Assembly: GCA_965250025.1 (NCBI GenBank)
Contig: OZ252283.1
Span: 124,001-188,000 of the forward strand
Direction: 5' to 3'
Source: CBDDLD01 sp965250025
GTDB taxonomy: Bacteria; Bacteroidota; Bacteroidia; Flavobacteriales; Flavobacteriaceae
Length of the DNA stretch: 64,000 nt
A program made the position numbers and the translations under genes. The notes under the pieces are model-generated. The model did not search any database. It saw only the letters and a list, made by a program, of their open reading frames with translations, and was not told the DNA's origin. Of this stretch, positions 10,039 to 17,819 are shown in pieces (within the stretch, counting starts at the first letter, position 1; the number at the start of each line of letters is the position of its first letter).

Positions 10039-12321
10039 ATGCTATTGAAGCCTTTTTTCTATTTTTTCATTTTTACCATCTCTTTAGTTTCGTGTGCCGA
10101 TCAAACACCAGAGCTTAATAGCACTAGGATTATTCCCCAGCCTGATCGTGTTGTTGAAAAAGAAGGTTACTTTGTACTTAATGATGATACTGGAATTCAG
10201 TATGATGATAACTTTAAGGTGGCTGCTAATTTTTTGAGAAATTATATAGCGTCTGGCAGCAGTTTTAAGTTAAAGAATAATAATGCTATTGTTTTTGAGA
10301 AGGATACCACATTGAGTAATGTCGAAGCTTATACCCTCTCCATAGATAAGAAACAGATCAAAATAAGTGCTGCTACTGATCAAGGTGCATTTTATGCCGT
10401 ACAAAGTTTAAGGCAATTATTACCCGTTGCTTTTGAAGCTAAGAACTATAAGGCTGATGAGGTCAAAATTCAAAATGTGAATATTTCTGATCAACCGCAG
10501 TTTAAATACAGAGGGATGCATTTAGATGTTGGCAGGCATATGTATTCGGTAGCGTTTATAAAATCCTATATTGATGCATTGGCCATGCTAAAAATGAATA
10601 CATTTCATTGGCATTTAACTGAAGATCAGGGATGGCGTATAGAAATTAAGAAGTATCCAAAACTTCAGGAAGTCGCAGCATACAGAGATGAAACCCTGAT
10701 AGGTCATTATAGCGATCAACCACATCAGTTTGATGGTAAACGTTATGGGGGGTATTATACGCAAGAGGAGATTAAAGCTATTGTGGCTTATGCTCAAGAG
10801 CGTTTTATAACTATTATTCCTGAAATAGAAATGCCCGGGCATTCACAGGCTGCCATAGCAGCATATCCCGAATTAGGGTGTACAGGAAAACAGGTGGAAG
10901 TCGCTAAACTCTGGGGTGTTTTTGAAGAAATATACTGCCCTAAAGAAGACACCTTCGAATTTTTAGAAGATGTTTTAGATGAGGTTCTGGAGCTGTTTCC
11001 AAGCCCATATATTCATATTGGCGGGGACGAAGCACCCAAAATCCGATGGGAACAGTGTGAGGATTGCCAAAGACTAATAAAAGAAAAGGGTTTAAAGGAT
11101 GAACATGAGTTGCAGAGTTATTTCATTACAAGAATAGAAAAATACCTCAATTCTAAAGGACGTCAGATCATAGGTTGGGACGAAATTTTAGAAGGTGGAT
11201 TGGCGCCCAATGCTACAGTCATGTCATGGCGGGGAACCAAAGGCGCCATTGAAGCTGCTAAATCTTCTCATCATGTGGTAATGACCCCAACATCACATTG
11301 TTATTTTGATTATTATCAGTCTGATAAGACGGATGAACCTCTGGCGATAGGAGGATTTTTGCCACTAGAGAAAGTATATGGTTTTAACCCGATACCTGAA
11401 GCACTTACTGAGGAAGAATCAAAATTTGTCTTAGGGGCTCAAGGTAATGTTTGGACAGAATATATGCCAACAGCAGATGCTGTAGAATATATGGTGTTTC
11501 CAAGAATACTGGCTATGAGTGAAGTGGTTTGGACAGCACCAGAGCGAAAGCATTATGAAGATTTTTTGTTACGACTAGAGTCGTTTCATCAACGTTTGAA
11601 AGCTTTAGATATTAATTACGCCAATCATTTGTATGACATTGAAGGGGAATTGATAAAAGACGATGGCGAATTAAAATACCAGCTGAGCACACCAATTAAA
11701 GATAAAGTTATTCGATTGACATTGAATGGAGGCAGACCAGATTTTGAATCCAGAACCTATCAGAAACCCATAACAATTGATACGTCAAGGACGATAAGGG
11801 CTGCAGTTTTTGAGTTTAATAGCAAGGAACAATTAGGAAGAGCATTTGAACAGAAGATCAATGTCCATAAAGCTTTTGGTAAGAAAATCACGATCAATAA
11901 GAAACCACACAAAGCCTATTCGGGGAGTGGTGCAGAAGGGCTTGTTAATGGCATTAGTGGTAGCGATACCCGATATGGTGATAAGGAGTGGTTAGGCTTT
12001 TGGGGAGAAGATATCGCCATAGTGATTAATTTTGAAGTACCCACAGTAATCAATGAGATTACTACGCGATTCTATAATGCAAATGGGCAATGGATTTATG
12101 CACCCAAAAGTATTGCGGTAATGTATCATACAGAAGATGAAACCCCAACACTTCTGAAACCGATTGAACCTACGGGCTTGTTGACTGATGTGAGCATTAA
12201 AAAGCAATTAGAAGTTACTAAAGTTATTTTGACGGTTCATAACTATGGTACAATCCCACTAGGGCGACAAGGTGCAGGGCAAAAAGCCTGGACATTTATA
12301 GATGAAATCATTATCAATTAA
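10039..12321 (+). CDS. GH20 beta-N-acetylhexosaminidase lipoprotein
   Basis: Releases terminal GlcNAc/GalNAc by substrate-assisted catalysis. The lipoprotein signal ends at LVSC (C19). A GH20b N-terminal domain (about 30-155) precedes the TIM barrel with KYRGMHLDVGRHMYS, FHWHLTEDQGWRIEIKKYP and the catalytic pair in HIGGDEAPK (D330, E331). A C-terminal discoidin-like domain (about 620-760) ends in KAWTFIDEIIIN, closely like the tail of the GH92 enzyme. It starts the plus-strand operon. The stop (12319-12321) is directly followed by the cutC ATG at 12323. Within the locus it would remove chitobiose-core or antenna GlcNAc. Length 760 is normal for the Bacteroidota forms. Confidence 0.95.
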   Translation: MLLKPFFYFFIFTISLVSCADQTPELNSTRIIPQPDRVVEKEGYFVLNDDTGIQYDDNFKVAANFLRNYIASGSSFKLKNNNAIVFEKDTTLSNVEAYTLSIDKKQIKISAATDQGAFYAVQSLRQLLPVAFEAKNYKADEVKIQNVNISDQPQFKYRGMHLDVGRHMYSVAFIKSYIDALAMLKMNTFHWHLTEDQGWRIEIKKYPKLQEVAAYRDETLIGHYSDQPHQFDGKRYGGYYTQEEIKAIVAYAQERFITIIPEIEMPGHSQAAIAAYPELGCTGKQVEVAKLWGVFEEIYCPKEDTFEFLEDVLDEVLELFPSPYIHIGGDEAPKIRWEQCEDCQRLIKEKGLKDEHELQSYFITRIEKYLNSKGRQIIGWDEILEGGLAPNATVMSWRGTKGAIEAAKSSHHVVMTPTSHCYFDYYQSDKTDEPLAIGGFLPLEKVYGFNPIPEALTEEESKFVLGAQGNVWTEYMPTADAVEYMVFPRILAMSEVVWTAPERKHYEDFLLRLESFHQRLKALDINYANHLYDIEGELIKDDGELKYQLSTPIKDKVIRLTLNGGRPDFESRTYQKPITIDTSRTIRAAVFEFNSKEQLGRAFEQKINVHKAFGKKITINKKPHKAYSGSGAEGLVNGISGSDTRYGDKEWLGFWGEDIAIVINFEVPTVINEITTRFYNANGQWIYAPKSIAVMYHTEDETPTLLKPIEPTGLLTDVSIKKQLEVTKVILTVHNYGTIPLGRQGAGQKAWTFIDEIIIN

Positions 12322-12322
12322 G

Positions 12323-13024
12323 ATGCTATTAGAAATTTGTGCAAATTCATACCTGTCAGCAAAAAATGCTCAGGAAGCTGGGGCGCATCGCATAGAGTTA
12401 TGCCAGGAACTATCGGTTGGAGGTATCACCCCATCGTATGGCTTATTAAAGCAAGTCCTTGAAGATTTGAAAATTCCTGTATTTGTACTGATCAGGCCGC
12501 GTAATGGTAATTTTGTGTATTCAGATGCTGAATTTGATATCATGAAAGCTAATATTAAATTGAGTAAAGATCTGGGCTGCCATGGAATTGTCTCAGGCGT
12601 TTTAAATGCTGATGGAACGGTTGATGTACAACGAACCAAAACACTGATAGAATTATCTAAACCATTACCATTTACGTTTCATCGTGCCTTCGATGAAGTT
12701 AAAAACCCAGAAGAAGCGTTACAGCAACTTATAGCATTGGGAGCAAACCGTGTTTTAACCTCCGGACAGCAATCTTCAGCAGAATTAGGCATAAACCTGT
12801 TAAAGACATTGCACGAAAATTCAAAAGGAAATACAACTATTATTGCAGGTGGAGGAATATCATCACAAAACGCTGCAATATTCAAAACCATCGGACTCAA
12901 TGAGATTCACTCATCAGCATCTTCAGTTATAGAATCCGGGAGTACGTTATTTGCCTCACCATTAACCTACTCCGATCCAAAAATCATAAAGGCCATTTTA
13001 AAATCCTTATCAGATGAGGTATAG
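12323..13024 (+). CDS. cutC: CutC-family TIM-barrel protein
   Basis: About 233 residues from the ATG at 12323 (MLLEICANSYLSA). This start is preferred to the in-frame 12302, which lies inside the GH20 gene. Family signatures are GAHRIELCQELSVGGITPSYG, FVLIRPRNGNFVY, LGCHGIVSGVLNADGTVD, FHRAFDEVKNP and IIAGGGIS. CutC (PF03932) was first described as a copper homeostasis protein, but that role is disputed. The fold is a PHP/aldolase-like TIM barrel with a small-molecule cleft. Here it is translationally coupled between GH20 and GH2 (11-bp overlap with GH2), which fits a sugar-related role better than copper handling. No signal peptide, so it is cytoplasmic. Confidence 0.9.
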   Translation: MLLEICANSYLSAKNAQEAGAHRIELCQELSVGGITPSYGLLKQVLEDLKIPVFVLIRPRNGNFVYSDAEFDIMKANIKLSKDLGCHGIVSGVLNADGTVDVQRTKTLIELSKPLPFTFHRAFDEVKNPEEALQQLIALGANRVLTSGQQSSAELGINLLKTLHENSKGNTTIIAGGGISSQNAAIFKTIGLNEIHSSASSVIESGSTLFASPLTYSDPKIIKAILKSLSDEV

Positions 13025-15482
13025 TTGGTTGATTCTGATTGTAATCTGTTTAAGTTGTCAACAAAGCTATGACATGCCTGTAGTTATGGCGCTCGATACC
13101 AACTGGCAATTCAAAAAAACAACAGATACCACATGGTATTCGGCAACGGTTCCGGGAAATGTGTTTTCAGATTTATTAAACCATAAGCTTATTGAAGATC
13201 CATTTGTTGGCACCAATGAAAAGAACGTACAATGGGTTTCTGAAACCGATTGGGAATACAAAACACAATTTTCAGTACAAGATGATGACCTTCAAAAGAC
13301 AGATATTGCACTTTATTTTGAAGGCTTGGATACTTATGCTAAGGTGTATCTGAATGATCATTTAATCCTAAAGACCAACAATGCGTTTCGGATGTGGAAT
13401 GCTGAGGTTAAATCACTTTTAAGACCGGAAAATGAACTAAGAATTGTTTTTGAACCTACGTCTAAGTACGAGGCTATTGAAAAAGCCAAGCTATCGTATG
13501 AGTTGCCCGAAGGGGATCGGGTATTTACCCGAAAAGCACAATTTCAATACGGTTGGGATTGGGGGCCAAAACTCAATGTCAGTGGCATTTGGAAACCTGT
13601 AAGGCTTGAAGCCTGGAATGGAAGCAGAATACAGCATGTTAATATTCGGCAGGATGTTATTAATGACTCTATTGCAGATTTGACAGCAGTATTAGAACTG
13701 AGTGATGCTTCAGATGAAGATATGGATTATGAGATTTATGTCAATGATAGCCTTTTCAGAGAAGGGGAATTAAAGAAACATTTACCAAACTATCGAATCC
13801 CTTTACACTTGAAGCACCCCAAGCGTTGGTGGCCACACAATATCGGAGAACCTTATCAGTATGATTTTAAGTTTATAATTAAGCAAGCTGGTGTTGTTAA
13901 GGATAGTATAACTTTGAAAAAAGGATTGCGCACCGTTGAGTTAATTACTGAAAGCGATAGTATAGGGTCGTCTTTTTATTTCACTGTGAATGACGTTCCG
14001 GTATATATGAAAGGTGCTAATTACATTCCTCAGCACAGTTTTCAGGATAAAGTTACAAAAGAAGATTACGAAGCATTATTAAGCGATGTGGTTGAAGCCA
14101 ATATGAACATGCTCAGAGTATGGGGTGGAGGCATTTATGAAAATGATATATTCTACGATTTGTGTGATGAAAAAGGGGTTATGGTATGGCAAGATTTTAT
14201 GTTTGCATGTGCCATGTATCCGGGCGATCGGGCATTTCTGCAAAGTGTACAATCAGAAGCTACATATAATGTTAAAAGATTAAGCGATCATGCATCCATT
14301 GCGTTGTGGTGCGGTAATAACGAAAGCTCTGAAGGATGGTACCGCTGGGGCTGGCAAGCAGGCAGAAGTGAGCGCGAAAAGGAAGAGATATGGCATAATT
14401 ACCTTAAAGTATTTGATACACTATTGTATGATACCGTATCCGCGTTATCAGATACACCCTATTGGGGAAGCTCACCAAAATACGGAAGGGGAAATCCAAA
14501 CTATAAATACCAGGGCGATGCACACGATTGGTGGGTATGGCACGATGGTTATCCTTTTGAGCATTTTGAAAGTAATGTACCACGATTTATGAGCGAGTTT
14601 GGCTTTCAGTCCATGCCGAGCTATGAAACCGTACGTTATATGAACTTATATGATACGATTTCAGTGACTTCAGAAGCCTTTAAGAACCACCAAAAGCATT
14701 CCCGAGGATTTCAAATCATACAAGACTATATGATACGCGATTTTATAGTGTCCGATAATGCTGAAGATAAGATCTATATGAGTCAACTGTTACAAGCCCA
14801 TGGTATTACTAAGGGTATTGAAGCTCACCGAAGAGCTAAGCCTTATAATATGGGAACGTTATATTGGCAACTCAATGATTGCTGGCCTGCAATATCATGG
14901 TCGAGTATCGACTATTTTAGAAACTGGAAAGCACTACATTACAAAGCGAAACAAAGCTTTAAAGATGTGTTGATCTCTCCTGTTCTAAAGGATGGTGTAT
15001 TAAAAGTGTACAGTCTTAATGATGATTTTGAAGGCTATGGCGCCGCACTAAAATTAAGAATACAAGATTTTAATGGTAATGTTTTATGGAAAGATGAAAC
15101 CATGATCTATGTTTCGGCAGACTCTAGCGAACTGAAATACGAATTGGATCTAAGTACAATAACTATGGACAGGAATGAAGCCGTTTTAATAACTGAATTT
15201 AAAGGGGATGTAAGATGTTTTTATTTCTCAAAACCAAAAGATTTAAGACTGAAAAACGCAGAGATTCAGACTAAGATTGAAAAAACCATTGAAGGTTTTA
15301 CAATTGAATTGAAGAGTACAACCCTCCAAAAAGATGTGTTTTTGTTTACAAAAAATAAAGGGCATTTTTCAAACAATTACTTTGATATATTACCGCATGA
15401 AACGGTTGAGGTTCATTTTAAAACCACCTCAGAAGTACTGGACGATCTGCAGATCAAAAGCTTTAACAATTTCATAAGATAA
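13014..15482 (+). CDS. GH2 beta-mannosidase lipoprotein
   Basis: Retaining beta-mannosidase for the single beta-1,4-mannose of the N-glycan core. The N-terminus MRYSWLILIVICLSC gives a lipobox Cys at 15. The jelly-roll domain (WQFKKTTDTTWYSATVPGNV), Ig-like domain and TIM barrel follow. The acid/base lies in ALWCGNNESSEGWYRW (E437) and the nucleophile in FMSEFGFQSMPS (E528). QYGWDWGPKLNVSGIWKPV and YWQLNDCWPAISWSS separate beta-mannosidases from beta-galactosidases. Length 822 is normal. The start overlaps cutC by 11 bp, so GH20-cutC-GH2 form one transcript. With GH92, GH20 and glycosylasparaginase it completes a core N-glycan degradation set. Confidence 0.95.
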   Translation: MRYSWLILIVICLSCQQSYDMPVVMALDTNWQFKKTTDTTWYSATVPGNVFSDLLNHKLIEDPFVGTNEKNVQWVSETDWEYKTQFSVQDDDLQKTDIALYFEGLDTYAKVYLNDHLILKTNNAFRMWNAEVKSLLRPENELRIVFEPTSKYEAIEKAKLSYELPEGDRVFTRKAQFQYGWDWGPKLNVSGIWKPVRLEAWNGSRIQHVNIRQDVINDSIADLTAVLELSDASDEDMDYEIYVNDSLFREGELKKHLPNYRIPLHLKHPKRWWPHNIGEPYQYDFKFIIKQAGVVKDSITLKKGLRTVELITESDSIGSSFYFTVNDVPVYMKGANYIPQHSFQDKVTKEDYEALLSDVVEANMNMLRVWGGGIYENDIFYDLCDEKGVMVWQDFMFACAMYPGDRAFLQSVQSEATYNVKRLSDHASIALWCGNNESSEGWYRWGWQAGRSEREKEEIWHNYLKVFDTLLYDTVSALSDTPYWGSSPKYGRGNPNYKYQGDAHDWWVWHDGYPFEHFESNVPRFMSEFGFQSMPSYETVRYMNLYDTISVTSEAFKNHQKHSRGFQIIQDYMIRDFIVSDNAEDKIYMSQLLQAHGITKGIEAHRRAKPYNMGTLYWQLNDCWPAISWSSIDYFRNWKALHYKAKQSFKDVLISPVLKDGVLKVYSLNDDFEGYGAALKLRIQDFNGNVLWKDETMIYVSADSSELKYELDLSTITMDRNEAVLITEFKGDVRCFYFSKPKDLRLKNAEIQTKIEKTIEGFTIELKSTTLQKDVFLFTKNKGHFSNNYFDILPHETVEVHFKTTSEVLDDLQIKSFNNFIR

Positions 15483-15524
15483 GTCCAATGGCATATTGCT
15501 AAATTTGTTTATTGAAATTGTACT

Positions 15525-16760
15525 ATGATTCGTTGGATTATTTTTATTGCCATCATTGGAATTGCTGATGTTTATGCCTTTCAGTCACTGAGAACCTTAA
15601 CAAGAAGCAATTGGTGGTATCTTTTATACTGGGGGTTTACCATTCTTGTTATAGGAAATTTTGTGTATCAGTTCTATGGATTTAATAGAAGTGATGGATT
15701 TTCGCATACTAATGCTTATGCTGTAGGGTTCTTAATAGCTTTAATCGTACCAAAACTGGTGCTTTTACTTTTTATGTTTGGCGAGGATATCTTTAGAGTA
15801 CCCCAAGCCATTTACCGATATTTTACGGAAGGCAGCAGCGCAGAAACGAACTATTTCCCTGCACGTCGAAAGTTCATTAGTCAGCTTGCTTTAGGCTTGG
15901 CAGCCGTACCTTTTGCTTCCATATTGTATGGTATATACAAAGGGAAGTATAACTTTAAAGTGCTGAATTATACCCTACATTTTGAAGACCTCCCTGAAGC
16001 GTTCGATGGTTACAGGATCACCCAAATAAGCGATATACACTCTGGAAGTTTTGATAATATCAAAAAGGTTGAGTATGCCATAGATCTTATTAACGATCAG
16101 GCCAGTGATGCCATATTTTTTACAGGGGATATGGTGAACAATAAGGCTTCCGAAATGGAACCCTATATCAATATCTTTAAAAAGCTAAAGGCTAAAGACG
16201 GTTTATATTCTGTACTGGGAAATCATGACTATGGCGATTATGTGCGTTGGGAATCCCCAGAGGCAAAACAAAAAAACCTTGAGGACCTCAAGGCATTGCA
16301 AAAAGATATCGGCTTTGATTTATTGCTAAACGAAAGCCGATTCATTGAGAGAGCAGGAGAAAGAATCGCTGTTTTAGGGGTTGAAAATTGGGGTAAAGGC
16401 GGTTTTAAAAAAGCCGGAGATCTTAAAAAAGCAGCTGCCAATGTGGTTTCTGAAGACTTTAAGATCTTATTAAGTCACGACCCATCGCATTGGGATGCTG
16501 AAGTGATCAATGATCCTTACCATTACCATTTGACTTTGAGTGGGCATACCCATGGTATGCAGTTTGGAATAGAGATTCCGGGGTGGTTCAAATGGAGTCC
16601 GGTAAAATGGCGCTATAAGCATTGGGCTGGGATATACAAGGTGTTGGGACAGTATATTAACGTAAACAGAGGTTTTGGTTATTTGGCATTTCCGGGACGT
16701 GTGGGGATATGGCCGGAAATTACTGTTATTGAATTGAAAAGAGGATCAAATGTCTCATAA
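15525..16760 (+). CDS. Membrane-anchored metallophosphoesterase, YkuE/YaeI-like
   Basis: 411 residues. Three to four hydrophobic helices occupy about 1-135, then a calcineurin-like phosphoesterase domain begins. The metal ligands are visible: SDIHSG (D170, H172), FTGDMVNN (D202), LGNHDYGD (N233, H234) and the SGHTHGMQFG motif near 338. Relatives such as B. subtilis YkuE and E. coli YaeI are membrane-linked phosphatases, the latter acting on UDP-diacylglucosamine. The true substrate here is not evident. It lies 42 bp after the beta-mannosidase, so it may be read through from the glycan operon, but its function looks unrelated. Confidence 0.9.
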   Translation: MIRWIIFIAIIGIADVYAFQSLRTLTRSNWWYLLYWGFTILVIGNFVYQFYGFNRSDGFSHTNAYAVGFLIALIVPKLVLLLFMFGEDIFRVPQAIYRYFTEGSSAETNYFPARRKFISQLALGLAAVPFASILYGIYKGKYNFKVLNYTLHFEDLPEAFDGYRITQISDIHSGSFDNIKKVEYAIDLINDQASDAIFFTGDMVNNKASEMEPYINIFKKLKAKDGLYSVLGNHDYGDYVRWESPEAKQKNLEDLKALQKDIGFDLLLNESRFIERAGERIAVLGVENWGKGGFKKAGDLKKAAANVVSEDFKILLSHDPSHWDAEVINDPYHYHLTLSGHTHGMQFGIEIPGWFKWSPVKWRYKHWAGIYKVLGQYINVNRGFGYLAFPGRVGIWPEITVIELKRGSNVS

Positions 16761-16867
16761 TCAAAAGGAAATGTTATATTTACTTTGAAATTGTTTATTT
16801 TTATAAGTAAAATCAGAGTAAACCTAAGAAATAATAAGTAAAAACAATACATTAAATTTAGGTTAGC

Positions 16868-17194
16868 ATGATACAATTAAAACAAAATCCTGATACGATG
16901 TCTAAATTTGGGGACTTAATAGATGTAGAGATTCCAGTGTTATTGGATTTTTTTACAGAATGGAATGAGCAATCCAAAGCCATGCATCCTGTATTAAGAG
17001 ATGTTGCTGCGGCATTAGGTGACAAGGCCAAAGTGATCAAGATTGATGTCGACAAAAACAAGGAATTGGCTGAAGCACTTAGGGTTAAAGGTTTGCCAAC
17101 CCTCATCATTTACAAGAACGGCGAAATGAAATGGCGTCATAGCGGAGAGCAAGATGCTAACACGCTTATAGGTATTATTCAGGAATACATTTAA
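16868..17194 (+). CDS. Thioredoxin-fold protein lacking the CxxC redox pair
   Basis: 108 residues with a clear thioredoxin pattern (VLLDFFTEW, KVIKIDVDKNKELAEALRVKGLPTLIIYKNGE, including the cis-Pro of GLPT). Where thioredoxin has WCGPCK this protein has WNEQSK, so both active-site cysteines are replaced (N33 and S36). It cannot do dithiol exchange and may act as a binding or chaperone-like protein. Its start ATG follows a 107-bp spacer after the phosphoesterase. Its 3' end overlaps the convergent polysaccharide deacetylase by 4 bp. Such cysteine-free thioredoxin-family proteins recur in Flavobacteriia, but I know of no proven role. Confidence 0.88.
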   Translation: MIQLKQNPDTMSKFGDLIDVEIPVLLDFFTEWNEQSKAMHPVLRDVAAALGDKAKVIKIDVDKNKELAEALRVKGLPTLIIYKNGEMKWRHSGEQDANTLIGIIQEYI

Positions 17195-17814
17195 ATTTCT
17201 AACCGTTCAAAGGTGTAATTTCTCTGCGCGAAATAGTCGAGAACTTTTGGTAATGTATACTTTAGGTTCTTGAAGGCTTTTTGGCTGTCATGAAAAACGA
17301 CAATACTTCCCGGGACAGCTTTATCGATTACATTTTTCAGGCAAGTAGCTTCTTCAATAGTAGCGTCCCAATCAAAAGACAAAACATCCCACATAATGAT
17401 TTTATAACCGTCTCGGAGTAAGGCTTTACTTTGCTTAACCTTGAATTTTCCATAAGGTGGACGAAACAGCTTAGATTTAATGTGCTTTGAAGCTTTTTCA
17501 ATATTAGCCAAATAGGTTTTGGTTTTAATTTTCCACCCTTTGAGATGGTTGTGTGTGTGGTTTCCTATCTGATGCCCGTTGTCTATGATACGTTGATATA
17601 TTTCAGGGTGCGATACCACATTGTGTCCAATACAGAAGAACGTGGCCTTGGCATTGTATGCTTCTAAGGTTTGTATGACCCACTCGGTAACTTCAGGAGT
17701 GGGGCCATCATCAAAGGTTAGATAGATGACCTTTTTATCTGTTTTCACATGCCATACAAAACTTGGAAAGAGCGATTTAACAAATCCAGGTGTTTTGGCA
17801 GGAATGATCTTCAT
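17191..17814 (-). CDS. Polysaccharide deacetylase (NodB domain)
   Basis: 207 residues, essentially one NodB domain. It would remove N-acetyl groups from a polymer such as peptidoglycan or poly-GlcNAc with a bound metal. Visible motifs are motif 1 TFDDGPT (D35 base, D36 metal), motif 2 GNHTHNH (H86 and H90), motif 3 RPPYG (R118-G122), WDVLSFDW and VFHDSQKA near the C-terminus. No convincing signal peptide is seen, although an N-terminal hydrophobic patch (GFVKSLFPSFVW) could anchor it. The gene starts 5 bp after the stop of the DUF2723 gene, so the two are probably co-transcribed. Confidence 0.92.
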   Translation of the reverse strand: MKIIPAKTPGFVKSLFPSFVWHVKTDKKVIYLTFDDGPTPEVTEWVIQTLEAYNAKATFFCIGHNVVSHPEIYQRIIDNGHQIGNHTHNHLKGWKIKTKTYLANIEKASKHIKSKLFRPPYGKFKVKQSKALLRDGYKIIMWDVLSFDWDATIEEATCLKNVIDKAVPGSIVVFHDSQKAFKNLKYTLPKVLDYFAQRNYTFERLEI

Positions 17815-17819
17815 AGTGG

